This document shows positions 51,652 through 60,334 of a stretch of DNA of 64,000 nt, piece after piece; position 1 is the first letter of the stretch; the number at the start of each line of letters is the position of its first letter. The notes under the pieces were generated by a model. It worked only from the letters and a program-made list of their open reading frames with translations. It ran no database searches and was not told the DNA's origin. Source of the DNA: Verrucomicrobiota bacterium. Its GTDB lineage: Bacteria > Verrucomicrobiota > Verrucomicrobiia > Limisphaerales > J093. The DNA is taken from contig JADJWF010000011.1 of the NCBI GenBank assembly GCA_016716505.1, forward strand, positions 434,001 to 498,000, read 5' to 3'. The position numbers and the translations under genes are program-made.

Positions 51652-52306
51652 ATTTGAAGTCGCCGACGGCGGTCGGGAAGCGACCGTTGACAGCCATGTT
51701 GGGATTGCGGATGAAACGCAGACTCAGTTTGAAATTGAACGCCTCGTTGAAAACTTTCTCCTGAAAGATCCCGGTGCGGATTACCTGGCCATACACTGCG
51801 ACAAGCACCTCGTTCTCGCGCGTGGCCAGAATGTCAATCTTTGCAATCTCCGGTTTCTGGTGAAGCTGCTTGGCGCGGAACTCGACCGCCTCGCGTGTGC
51901 GATGCTCGCGGGCTTTTTCCAAAGCTGACTTCAGGAACATCTGCCGCAACAACTCGGGGTGATCGAAATCCTTCGGATTGCGCTGAAGGAAAGTGACGGT
52001 CGCAAGCTCGGCCTGTTGCGCGTGTAAATCCTTCGCTTCCGAAAACTGAAACAGCGGGCTGACGTAGTAGGTCTGTGCCGGGTCAATAATGACAACTCGC
52101 TCGCGCTGCTTGAACTGATTGATGATGTGGTAACGGTCCAGCGCTGCCGCCACGGACACGGCGACGGCCACGAAGAACCAGAACCACGGCAGACGGTCGC
52201 GCTGGGCAAACAATTGGGTCGGATCGAATCGTTTTCGCGCGAGGCGAGCGGGATTCGAGCCGTTGCCGGTAGGGGTTTCACGAGCGCGGAGTGTGGTGGT
52301 TTCCAT
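51635..52306 (-). CDS. trbF: TrbF/VirB8-like conjugal transfer protein
   Basis: 223 residues: cytoplasmic tail, one membrane helix (LPWFWFFVAVAVSVAAAL), then a periplasmic NTF2-like domain. The layout and position between TrbL and TrbG fit TrbF/VirB8, the inner-membrane assembly factor. Sequence similarity is weak, so the name is inferred from architecture and gene order. Confidence 0.66.
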   Translation of the reverse strand: METTTLRARETPTGNGSNPARLARKRFDPTQLFAQRDRLPWFWFFVAVAVSVAAALDRYHIINQFKQRERVVIIDPAQTYYVSPLFQFSEAKDLHAQQAELATVTFLQRNPKDFDHPELLRQMFLKSALEKAREHRTREAVEFRAKQLHQKPEIAKIDILATRENEVLVAVYGQVIRTGIFQEKVFNEAFNFKLSLRFIRNPNMAVNGRFPTAVGDFKYEIIH

Positions 52307-52311
52307 AAATG

Positions 52312-53379
52312 TCAGTAGTAGTGGCCTTTGGTCTTGGCGATGAGTTCGCGAACCGCTCTGTCGCCGGTAATGTCGTCGCCCGGCCGCCCACGAGCGGAGC
52401 GGGGCGGCAGACCAGAACCGGCGATGATGATCGCGCCGGCGCTGCCATGTCCTGCGGCGCTGGAAAGCGTGCTGAGAATCGCGGCCATGCCCGCCGCGCC
52501 GGCGGTCACAGCGGGCACGCCGATGGGAGCGGCAACGGCGGCTGCGCCTGCCGTGGTGGCGGCGGTCTGGAAGAAGCTGCTGAACGCTCCGGCGATCAGG
52601 TGTCCTCCCGCGAGTTCACCGGCGGCGATGACCTTTTGAATCACGAGCGGGGCGGCAATCGTGCTGAACACGATCCAGAACGCTGCCACGGCCAAGCCGA
52701 ACGTCGCCTGCAGGGAGTAGAGCTGCGCGGTCGGGTCGAAGAAGCGGATGGATTGGTCGGTCATGAAATCCAGGATTCCCTGGGTGATGAGCGCGGCAAC
52801 GGCCCAGCCGAGCGGCCAGAGCAACACGCCGACGATGTGCAACAGGTAACGAGTACCAATGGAGCGCAGCGGTCGGATCGCCATGAACCCGAGGAGCAGC
52901 GGCGAAAGCGCGTAGGCACTGAACAGAATGAACTTCTGGATGATGTAGGCCCAAAACAGGAGCAGCGAAGCGAACTGTCCAACCAGCCAGAGAATCCCGC
53001 TGATCAACAACTCGACGGTGAACGCGTTCAGGTCTCCAATTATGTCCCACCATGAACGGTCGTTACCCGTGTCGCGGTGGACGGCGAGCAGTTGGTTGTA
53101 TTGGTCGTGAACCTGGGACGGGTCGACGCCGAGACCGTCGAGGATCGAGGTTTGCAGAATTCGCTGCACCTCATTACCCCACTGCGGCAGCATCACGAGC
53201 AACGCGGTCAGCACGAACAGCCGCACCATGTGCAGGATGAGCGTCTTGCCCGTGAAGCCGTGAAGGACCAGGAGAATCGTCCCGACGATGAACAACATGA
53301 ACGCGACGATGCGCAGCAGTTCGTGCAGTTCGGCGCACTTTTGCAGGAACGTCGGGAACAGTTGTTCAAAGGTTGCCAT
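52312..53379 (-). CDS. trbL: TrbL/VirB6-like polytopic membrane protein
   Basis: 355 residues with at least six membrane segments (IVAFMLFIVGTILLVLHGF, LLISGILWLVGQFASLLLFWAYI, TFGLAVAAFWIVFSTIAAPLVI) and a Gly/Ala-rich C-terminus (FFQTAATTAGAAAVAAPIGV). This is the inner-membrane channel component of the secretion system. Five bases separate it from trbF. Confidence 0.75.
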   Translation of the reverse strand: MATFEQLFPTFLQKCAELHELLRIVAFMLFIVGTILLVLHGFTGKTLILHMVRLFVLTALLVMLPQWGNEVQRILQTSILDGLGVDPSQVHDQYNQLLAVHRDTGNDRSWWDIIGDLNAFTVELLISGILWLVGQFASLLLFWAYIIQKFILFSAYALSPLLLGFMAIRPLRSIGTRYLLHIVGVLLWPLGWAVAALITQGILDFMTDQSIRFFDPTAQLYSLQATFGLAVAAFWIVFSTIAAPLVIQKVIAAGELAGGHLIAGAFSSFFQTAATTAGAAAVAAPIGVPAVTAGAAGMAAILSTLSSAAGHGSAGAIIIAGSGLPPRSARGRPGDDITGDRAVRELIAKTKGHYY

Positions 53380-53404
53380 ACGCCGGGACGAGTTGAGTTG
53401 GGGG

Positions 53405-54205
53405 TTACGGAGTCGGGAATGCCGTGGGCGCGTTCATCAGGCGGAACGTCTGCCCGTATTTCTGCACGGCCTCGGTGAACTCGGCGTGCTGCTGCTCCTT
53501 CTTCGCCTCGATCTGACGCTGTGCGTCGTTGCGATTGGCAACGTCTTGTACGAGCGCGGACGCGGTCGCCTGATTGATTTCGTAGTCCGTGTTGTTGAGC
53601 GCGGATGACAGGCCGATCAGCACGCCGCTCAACTTCTGCACCTCGGCGTCGGTGGTGGCGTTCTTGAGCGCCGTCGTTGTGCGGGCAATTTCCTCCTTCA
53701 ACGCAATCCGTCGGGCGGTTGCGTCAGTGGAGACAGACAGGAAGTTGTCTGTCGTCTTCTGGACTGCGGCGACGGGCAGATACGGCGCTTCCCGTCGCGT
53801 CACTGTCGCCCCATTCGGCGTGGTGAACGTTGTGCCGATGCTGCTGAACAGGCCGTTGGCGTCATAGAGCATCGCTTGCCCAGCGTTCACCGCACCTTCG
53901 AGCGCCGTCAGCGTTTGGCCGAGTTCCGTCTTGCGCAGGTCGGCGACCAGCGGCTGGACGGTGGTGAGAACGACAGCCTTCGGGTCGCCGAAGAGGCTTT
54001 CGTAGTGTTTGAACTCGTTGAGTTGATCGGTGAGCGTGCGAATTTGCTGCACCTGGTTCTGAATCATCTCGATGTATTTCGCGATGTTCTGTGCCTGAGC
54101 CATGATCTGCTGCATGTTCATGGTCGGGTCATAGACGATCCATTGGGCTTGAGCCGCCAGGCTGATGCCGAGCGTGGCAAGCGTGAGCGCGATGAGTCTT
54201 TTCAT
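53405..54205 (-). CDS. trbJ: TrbJ/VirB5-like periplasmic protein
   Basis: 266 residues with a clear signal peptide (MKRLIALTLATLGISLAAQAQW). It continues with DPTMNMQQIMAQAQNIAKYIEMIQNQVQQIRTLTDQL, the helical start typical of TrbJ/VirB5 pilus-tip proteins, and is helical throughout. The position between the small lipoprotein and trbL equals the Ti-plasmid order E-J-(K)-L. Confidence 0.82.
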   Translation of the reverse strand: MKRLIALTLATLGISLAAQAQWIVYDPTMNMQQIMAQAQNIAKYIEMIQNQVQQIRTLTDQLNEFKHYESLFGDPKAVVLTTVQPLVADLRKTELGQTLTALEGAVNAGQAMLYDANGLFSSIGTTFTTPNGATVTRREAPYLPVAAVQKTTDNFLSVSTDATARRIALKEEIARTTTALKNATTDAEVQKLSGVLIGLSSALNNTDYEINQATASALVQDVANRNDAQRQIEAKKEQQHAEFTEAVQKYGQTFRLMNAPTAFPTP

Positions 54206-54244
54206 GCTGTGCTTTCCTTTCGTGTTGGTTGCAAGCGTGGCCTG

Positions 54245-54670
54245 CTATTCCTCGATGCGGAGGAGTTTTGTTGATGGTTGGAACGTTATCCCGTCAATCC
54301 GTTGTTCCGGCAATTGCACGGGGTAAAGGCGGACGCTGCCAACTTGGTTGCGTTGGCGCTGCAAGGACACGTAAAGCCAATACTGTTGCTTCACCGCGTC
54401 GCTCTTGCCCTTGTCGTAGCCAGCGGCGTATGCCTTGTCGGCCTGTTTCTTGGCGGCGTAATGGAGTCCCTCGCTCACGATGACGCCGCCCGCCGCGCCG
54501 GCAGCAGTGATGAGCGGATCGCCGTTGGAGAGCTCATGGCCGAGGTATGCGCCGCCCGCGCCGAGCGCGACATCGCTAATGGGCCGCGTGGCAGCGCAGC
54601 CGGCGAACAGGCCGACGACAAGGGTGAGGAGGAGTAGTTTGGATGCGTTGGTGATGAGTTTGATGTTCAT
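54245..54670 (-). CDS. Small glycine-zipper lipoprotein in the trb operon
   Basis: 141 residues from the ATG at 54670; the longer frame upstream overlaps trbE and is not real. Lipobox in LLLLTLVVGLFAGCAATRP, then a Gly-rich segment (VALGAGGAYLGHELSNGDPLITAAGAAGGV) that could insert in a membrane. Its place resembles that of the TrbK entry-exclusion lipoprotein, but TrbK normally lies after trbJ. Function uncertain. Confidence 0.7.
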   Translation of the reverse strand: MNIKLITNASKLLLLTLVVGLFAGCAATRPISDVALGAGGAYLGHELSNGDPLITAAGAAGGVIVSEGLHYAAKKQADKAYAAGYDKGKSDAVKQQYWLYVSLQRQRNQVGSVRLYPVQLPEQRIDGITFQPSTKLLRIEE

Positions 54671-54675
54671 AACGG

Positions 54676-57411
54676 TTAATGGGCTTTGGTTTCGCCGTCT
54701 TTGCGGCGGTAGGCGTGGAGAATGATTCCCTCGACGACGCTCGGGCTCCGGCGAAGCTCGCGGGCGCGGCGGTCGAAGTGTTCGCCGCTCGAACTGGAGC
54801 AGTAGAGCATCTCCGGCGACGCCATGTTGTGGACCGTTCCGCACAGGTTTCGCGCGGAATCGGTGTGCAGGTAGGTAAACGGCGAATACTTCTGTCCGGT
54901 CTGGTGATCGGGCAACGGGTAATTCATGATTGCGTGCTGCGTGACCTCCGGCAGCGCGATGTCCTTGCCCATGTCGTCCAGGTCCGCGCGGTCGTTTTGG
55001 CGCATGATAAAGAACTGGCGGCTGTTGCCGAACACGGCGGAACGGATGCGGCTCTGCTTGAACCGCGCGTATTGCTGGACGATGGAAATGTTCCAGCAAT
55101 TGAACTTGCGAAGCTGAGCGTAGGATTCCTGAACGATTTCCTGGCCGCCGGGAATGTCGAGGAAGCGGGCGACCTCCTCATAGATATTTCTTTTCCGCAG
55201 CGCGCGGGGCAACGTCATGATGTGCTTGCGGGCGTGATTGGTAATGAGGAAACCGGCTGCGGCCTTCAACTCCTTAGCCGACTCGGGGATGTAGCCAAGC
55301 TCGAAGTGGGCGATCTTGCCGGTGAGCGAGAGGTTGCTCGTGCCGTCGAACAGGCAGCCATAGTTACCATCGCGGCACCAGGGCAGAATGAGCGTGGCGA
55401 TTTCCATGATCTGGTCGCGCTCCGCGCCCATCGGGTCGAGCATCATCAACTCCTGAAGCATCCGGTGCGTCGGGAATTCGTCCGGCGTGAAGTAGGCGAA
55501 GGCGAGGTTGCGGACTTCCTTGCTGGTCCTGGGGTCTTTGAGAAATTTCAACGCCTCGGCTTCGGTGAATTGGCTGAGATATTCCTCAGCCTCGTCGGTG
55601 TGGCTCGCCTTCCAGTCGCGGAAATCCGCAAAAGCTTCGAGACTGGTTGCACCAGGTGGCATCCGCTCGGCACGGAATTGCTGGAGCGCCAGCGCGTGGC
55701 GGGCAATGTCGAGCAACTGATCGTGCCGCTTCTTTTGCCAGTCCTGGAACGCATCCTCGTACAGCAGGTTGAGGTATTTGGCGATTTGCGCCTGGCGGAG
55801 CATCTGTTTGTCCTCCTGCGCCGATGTGCCAATCATGCGCGCCACGAGCGCGGTCGCGGCGGATAGGTGGTCCGGCGTGAGCGGCAGACCTTTGGTGTCG
55901 AGGTAATTGATGGTCAGGTCGCCGTCCGGGTGAATGATGATGGGCCGTGCGCCTTCCTCGACCGTCGCCGTGTAAATGCCATAGCTGAGGCCCTCCTCGA
56001 TAATGACGGTATAAGCGAAGTAACCCTCGGTTTGCGTGAGCAGGTCGCAAACGGTGACAGACTTGCCCGCACCCGACATGCCAAGCAACACGGCATGTTG
56101 CGGCGTTTTGTTGTCGTCCGAGCCGGCGAACGTCTCAATGCCGACCAGGTTGTCGTGCGGGCCGTCGTAAATCGCCTCGGCGGTCGCCAGATGTCCGGTG
56201 AACGTGCTGGTCACGGGCAGCATGTCGGCCAGGAAGCGATGCTCCGCGTAGAGCTTCCGGTGGTCGTAGCGTCCCCATGTCCAGCCCGGCCACGTCTGAA
56301 AGAAAAGATTCTTCGAAGTGCTGGGCAGGTTGCTCTCGAAGTATTGTGCCGCGTTCATCGAGTTGATGGCGTTCTTGATCGCGCCGGCCTTTGCATTGAG
56401 GCCGTCGCGCGTTTTGTCCCAAACGCGGATCGCGAACATCGCGTGGAACGGAATCGTCTGACCCTGCATCAGCGCGTGGATTTTCTTCTGCTTCTTCTCC
56501 ATCACCGTGAGCAGGGAGATTTTCTTTTCGCTGGCGTAGTCGCCGGCCACGCGGTCGTGCTCCTTCTCCTCTTTGCTGATCTCCTGTGAAATCGGAAGCG
56601 GATCAACGTTCACCGTGATGGTGTAGTCGAGCAGTCGCAGGTTCGTGAGGCGCTGGATGATTCCGGGATACGTCGTGCGCGGCCAGCGGGTCAGGACGAT
56701 GAGCGAGTGATAATGGCCATCGAGGAAAAAGCCGAAATCGCTCTGGCCGTTGCCTTCGCTGTGCCAGCAGTTTTCCTGAATCGAAAGTTCAGGCACGAAT
56801 CCATCTGCCGGATCGAAGTCGAACCGGTCGTTTAGCGATGGATTGAGAAACCGTTTGTAGTGGCGGAAGTGGTCGAGGTCGGACATCGGCAGAACGCGAG
56901 CGCCGCCTGAACCGAAGATCTCCATCAGCAGCCGGTGAATGTGCTCGAACTCCGTTTCAAGCTGGTCGAGCAACGTGTTGTAGTATTCGCGGCGCGCGGC
57001 TGCCGTCTGAAACGCCTTCGGGACGTTCTCCAGCGATCGTGAGACGTAAAAGATGACTCGCTGCCGCCTGAGTTTCCGTTCCGACATTGCCTGCCAGTAG
57101 CGACTGAAGCGTTCGTTACGGGCGCGCTTGGTCCAGACGTTGGAAAACTTCTCTGTCTCCTGCTGATAGCGCAGCAATTCCCCCTTGTAATCGGAATCGC
57201 AGAAGTATTGCACCTGAAGGCGTTGGTTTTCATGAAGGGACGCCAGCAGGAGACAGAGTTGATCCTGAAAATCGTTGAGGTCTGCTGCGGGACTGTTCGT
57301 GAGGTCGGGCGCTTCAAACATGAAGCCTTTCGAGACGTAACCGCCGCGTCGAAGATGATTGAAGATCATCATGTCCCGGATGAAAAAGCCGTTGGGAGCG
57401 CGCTCAAGCAT
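54676..57411 (-). CDS. trbE: TrbE/VirB4-family conjugal transfer ATPase
   Basis: 911-residue motor ATPase of the type IV secretion system. The Walker A site is AVLLGMSGAGKSVTVCDLL. The C-terminal RecA-like core ends with VARFLDIPGGQEIVQESYAQLRKFNCWNISIVQQYARF, typical of VirB4 (Gln in QQ). The N-terminal half has the CagE/TrbE domain pattern. It is transcribed 3 bases after the 88-residue gene and 5 bases before the lipoprotein gene. Confidence 0.93.
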   Translation of the reverse strand: MLERAPNGFFIRDMMIFNHLRRGGYVSKGFMFEAPDLTNSPAADLNDFQDQLCLLLASLHENQRLQVQYFCDSDYKGELLRYQQETEKFSNVWTKRARNERFSRYWQAMSERKLRRQRVIFYVSRSLENVPKAFQTAAARREYYNTLLDQLETEFEHIHRLLMEIFGSGGARVLPMSDLDHFRHYKRFLNPSLNDRFDFDPADGFVPELSIQENCWHSEGNGQSDFGFFLDGHYHSLIVLTRWPRTTYPGIIQRLTNLRLLDYTITVNVDPLPISQEISKEEKEHDRVAGDYASEKKISLLTVMEKKQKKIHALMQGQTIPFHAMFAIRVWDKTRDGLNAKAGAIKNAINSMNAAQYFESNLPSTSKNLFFQTWPGWTWGRYDHRKLYAEHRFLADMLPVTSTFTGHLATAEAIYDGPHDNLVGIETFAGSDDNKTPQHAVLLGMSGAGKSVTVCDLLTQTEGYFAYTVIIEEGLSYGIYTATVEEGARPIIIHPDGDLTINYLDTKGLPLTPDHLSAATALVARMIGTSAQEDKQMLRQAQIAKYLNLLYEDAFQDWQKKRHDQLLDIARHALALQQFRAERMPPGATSLEAFADFRDWKASHTDEAEEYLSQFTEAEALKFLKDPRTSKEVRNLAFAYFTPDEFPTHRMLQELMMLDPMGAERDQIMEIATLILPWCRDGNYGCLFDGTSNLSLTGKIAHFELGYIPESAKELKAAAGFLITNHARKHIMTLPRALRKRNIYEEVARFLDIPGGQEIVQESYAQLRKFNCWNISIVQQYARFKQSRIRSAVFGNSRQFFIMRQNDRADLDDMGKDIALPEVTQHAIMNYPLPDHQTGQKYSPFTYLHTDSARNLCGTVHNMASPEMLYCSSSSGEHFDRRARELRRSPSVVEGIILHAYRRKDGETKAH

Positions 57412-57414
57412 AGG

Positions 57415-57681
57415 TCATATGCGGATGGGTCTGGTGGTTGCGGTGGCTTTCTCGCGACGGTGAACCTTTGCCACAATGTGATTCACCTTTTCCAGGTCAC
57501 TCACGAGCCGCTCGACGGAGCGCGCCTTGCCGATTTCGTTCGTCGCGATATAAGCCTCACGAACGTGGGCCAAGGCGCGCTCCATGTGCGCACGCGCGGT
57601 TGAGTCGAGATCGTTGCGGTGAAGGTTTTCGCGCAACGCTTGGTTGGCGGTGTCGAGTTGTTCAAAAATGTAGCGGCTCAT
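57415..57681 (-). CDS. Small helical protein between trbD and trbE
   Basis: 88 residues, fully helical and hydrophilic (IFEQLDTANQALRENLHRND, ARAHMERALAHVREAYIATNEIGKARSVERLV). Its ATG overlaps the preceding stop (ATGA) and its stop is 3 bases before trbE, so it is certainly within the operon. Not recognised; no counterpart in the standard trb order. Confidence 0.7.
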   Translation of the reverse strand: MSRYIFEQLDTANQALRENLHRNDLDSTARAHMERALAHVREAYIATNEIGKARSVERLVSDLEKVNHIVAKVHRREKATATTRPIRI

Positions 57682-58025
57682 TGCTGGTCCTTCGCGAGCG
57701 GATGTTGGAAGTTGCGGTTGTTTGGTACTTCGGGCGCGAAGCCGCTGCCGGTGAACACTCGTTCAAACATGTCGCGGTCGTATCCGGGCGGCTTGCCCTG
57801 TCTCAGACCGAAGATGTAGGCAAGGCAGAGCGCGATGGGCAGCAAGGCGACGAGGAATGAGGTCAGGAACGATGCCTTCAGCGGCACGAGCAGCACAAAA
57901 AAGAGCGTGATGCCCGCGCCGACGCCGCCCACGAGCCACCAGAACAGACCTCCCTCCAATCCCCAGGTGCGGCCTTTGGAGTCGGAGGCTGCGTTGGTAT
58001 CGGTAAGGCGGAGGTCAGTTTTCAT
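57678..58025 (-). CDS. trbD: TrbD/VirB3-like small membrane protein
   Basis: 115 residues from the ATG at 58025. Two closely spaced membrane helices (GLFWWLVGGVGAGITLFFVLLVP and FLTSFLVALLPIALCLAYIFGL) followed by RQGKPPGYDRDMFERVFTG. Size, topology and position between the pilin and VirB4-type genes fit TrbD/VirB3. Confidence 0.68.
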   Translation of the reverse strand: MKTDLRLTDTNAASDSKGRTWGLEGGLFWWLVGGVGAGITLFFVLLVPLKASFLTSFLVALLPIALCLAYIFGLRQGKPPGYDRDMFERVFTGSGFAPEVPNNRNFQHPLAKDQQ

Positions 58026-58074
58026 GGCAGCTCGCGGCGGCAGGTGGCGGGGTGTGTGGCGGGCGCTGACAAGC

Positions 58075-58428
58075 TCAGAAGTTGCCGATACCGACGCTGC
58101 TGTTCGCGTCAATGCCGAAGATTTTGTAGAAGGCAAACACGGCGGCGGGCGCAGCCGCGATGATCGCGCCGCCGATTATGCTCATTTTGCCCTGGTCAAC
58201 GTCGCCGCGCCGGATGGCGAACCCGCCATAGATGACAGCGACGATGCCGAGAACGAAACCGAACATCATGATCACGGCGAGGCTGTTGCTGATGCCGGTC
58301 TTGAGCTCGGTGGAGTTGAACGCCTGTGCGAAGGCAGGCATGGCGTTGAGGGTGAAGATGACGGCGGCCATGAGTATTGAGGGCAGCCGCGAACGGATTT
58401 TTCGATTGGTCTGTTTGATGAACTTCAT
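58075..58428 (-). CDS. trbC: TrbC/VirB2-like pilin precursor
   Basis: 117 residues from the ATG at 58428. A long basic leader and hydrophobic signal (ILMAAVIFTLNAMPAFAQAF) is followed by two membrane helices (SLAVIMMFGFVLGIVAVIYGGFAI and GKMSIIGGAIIAAAPAAVFAFY). This is the TrbC/VirB2 conjugative pilin layout. It is first in the operon; its promoter should lie in the 135 bases shared with the divergent AAA+ gene. Confidence 0.78.
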   Translation of the reverse strand: MKFIKQTNRKIRSRLPSILMAAVIFTLNAMPAFAQAFNSTELKTGISNSLAVIMMFGFVLGIVAVIYGGFAIRRGDVDQGKMSIIGGAIIAAAPAAVFAFYKIFGIDANSSVGIGNF

Positions 58429-58563
58429 ACGCGTCTGTGTTACTATTTTTCTTTCGTCTCGGCGGCTTCTCCGTCGAACACGCGATGACTCTCTCACAAG
58501 CGCGCGAAGGTGCGGTGTATGTCATACACAACATGCGCGCTCAGTCCTGGCTACAACTCAGGA

Positions 58564-59472
58564 ATGAACAAAACGACAGACCCGGCGAAGCTCGCCAAGC
58601 TCCACGAACTGGACTCCCTGTTGCCGCGTGAAATCCGCGGCCAGTCCCATGCGTTGCCGCGAATCATCTCTTCCATCAGGCGGGGCGAATTCGGCTTGAC
58701 CAAGCCCGCCCGCCCACGCGGAAGCTTCTTGCTGCTCGGACCAACGGGCGTTGGCAAAACGGAAACGGTGATCGTGACAACGACGCAGGTGTTCGGCGCC
58801 AATCAACTGTTCCGCTTTGACATGAGCGAATTTCAGAATCAGGAGGCGTTGGGTCTGCTCCTTGGTGCTCGCCTCGGCGAAGTCGGCTATTTGGGCGGCG
58901 TGCGAGAACGCGCGGCGGAAGGGTCGCTGCTGTTTGACGAGGCGGAAAAAGCGCACCCGCGGGTGCTGGACATCTTACTGCAACTGCTTGACGCCGCGCG
59001 CATCACGGTGGCGACCGGCCAAACGCTCGATTTTAGTGGGTTCTACATCTGGCTCACGTCAAACTTCGGCTCGGCAGAACTGATGAGCCTTCAGCACTCG
59101 AATGACGCGACGCTGGAGCGCCACGTCCTTACGCGTGCGCAACAGGCCCTGCGCCCGGAAATCTTCGCGCGCGTCAACGAAAAGCTCGTGTTCCATCGCC
59201 TGAGCTATGAACACCAGTTGGAGATCGCGGAGAAGTTTCTATCCCGTGAAATCGAATTTCTTGCCGCACGCGGCCACGAGTTGGAACTCGATAAGACAGT
59301 GTTGCCGTTCCTCGTGCGAAAAGGGTTTCACCCGAAGCTCGGAGCCCGGCCAATGCGCGATGCGGTCGAAAAACTGGTGGGCGATGCGGTGAGTGAGTGC
59401 CTGCTCAATGGAAGACAGGCGTGTGGCATTCTGGCGTTGGACGAGAGCCAGGATTGCCTCGTCGTGCTCTGA
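58564..59472 (+). CDS. Stand-alone Clp-type AAA+ ATPase
   Basis: 302 residues, equal to the second ATPase module of ClpA/ClpB plus the D2-small domain: REIRGQSHALPRIISSIRRGE, Walker A LLLGPTGVGKTETV, Walker B GSLLFDEAEKAHPRVLDILLQLLD, sensor 1 IWLTSNFGS, sensor 2 FHPKLGARPMRDAVEKLV. No N-terminal adaptor domain and no protease-docking loop noticed. It is divergent from the conjugation operon, so a role in unfolding or assembling transfer proteins is possible but unproven. Confidence 0.85.
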   Translation: MNKTTDPAKLAKLHELDSLLPREIRGQSHALPRIISSIRRGEFGLTKPARPRGSFLLLGPTGVGKTETVIVTTTQVFGANQLFRFDMSEFQNQEALGLLLGARLGEVGYLGGVRERAAEGSLLFDEAEKAHPRVLDILLQLLDAARITVATGQTLDFSGFYIWLTSNFGSAELMSLQHSNDATLERHVLTRAQQALRPEIFARVNEKLVFHRLSYEHQLEIAEKFLSREIEFLAARGHELELDKTVLPFLVRKGFHPKLGARPMRDAVEKLVGDAVSECLLNGRQACGILALDESQDCLVVL

Positions 59473-59479
59473 CTCCAAC

Positions 59480-60334
59480 TCAACCGAGGTAGAGATAAAC
59501 GTAGGGTTCGCCGATGTCCTCGGTTGGTTTCACCGCACCGAGGTCACGTCTTCGCAGTTGTTCGCATACCCGCCGAACAGCCTTTCGTTTCGCCGGCTCC
59601 TTGGGCAAGCGCACGAGCAGGCAATCCGCAAATTGGTCGCCCGCCTTGTTGCTGTATATGTCAGGGGCGATCACTTTCGCTGCACCTGCGTGGTAAAGCT
59701 GTTCAACGAATTTTGCGGCGTCACCCTCGCGCTTGAAGCGCCCAAGGGAATGTGCGGCTGCTTCCCCACCGTTCTTGTGCAGCCATTCCCTAGCGTCGGT
59801 CCGCTTCGATTTTTCCAGGAGCGATTCCAGGAACACTCGGTAAATATGCTTTTCAGTCGCGCCGTTTCTTGGCAGCGGCTTCGCTGACGTGCCGCGACAC
59901 CTCGGAAGCGTCCGGTCTTTCACCGCCGCTTCGCGGTATTCGTCGGCGCTGACAACCCGACCACGCAAATAGAAGCGCTCAGAAAGCAACGTCCCATCGC
60001 GCAGCCAGATTCGATTGCGCCCGGAAAACTCGCCGCGAACGGTTGAGACTTCCATTTGAAGCTGCCCGTTGTCGTGCCAAGCCCGCTGAATGCCCGTGCC
60101 GCGGACCATTCTGTATTTGCCTAGCAAGTGGCCGGCTTCATCCCATTGGCGGCAAATGCCATCGAGCAAACCGTTTACGTAAGGCTCTTCAGACGCGAGC
60201 ACCCCGTTCTTGTGCCAGGTGCGGTGGACACCGTGCCTGTGACCATTTCGCAAGGGGATCTCCTCGCGAACCAGTCCAGCCCGATAAAAATGTTGTTGGA
60301 TAGTGGTTTTCACACCGTGTGTGCCGGTCGTCAA
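59480..60334 (-). CDS. MORN-repeat (YwqK-like) protein
   Basis: 284 residues. The first about 130 hold MORN-variant repeats (GHRHGVHRTWHKNGVLASEEPYVNGLLDGICRQWDEAGHLLGKY, GIQRAWHDNGQLQMEVSTVRGEFSGRNRIWLRDGTLLSE). These occur in YwqK-type immunity/antitoxin-annotated proteins. The C-terminal 150 residues are an unrecognised alpha/beta domain (VFLESLLEKSKRTDAREWLHKNGG, AAKVIAPDIYSNKAGDQFADCLLVRLP). It is convergent with the AAA+ gene, 7 bases apart. Confidence 0.7.
   Translation of the reverse strand: MTTGTHGVKTTIQQHFYRAGLVREEIPLRNGHRHGVHRTWHKNGVLASEEPYVNGLLDGICRQWDEAGHLLGKYRMVRGTGIQRAWHDNGQLQMEVSTVRGEFSGRNRIWLRDGTLLSERFYLRGRVVSADEYREAAVKDRTLPRCRGTSAKPLPRNGATEKHIYRVFLESLLEKSKRTDAREWLHKNGGEAAAHSLGRFKREGDAAKFVEQLYHAGAAKVIAPDIYSNKAGDQFADCLLVRLPKEPAKRKAVRRVCEQLRRRDLGAVKPTEDIGEPYVYLYLG

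Noticed and set aside
54679..55866. 395-codon plus-strand frame over trbE
   Set aside because: Antisense of the VirB4 ATPase; no motif.
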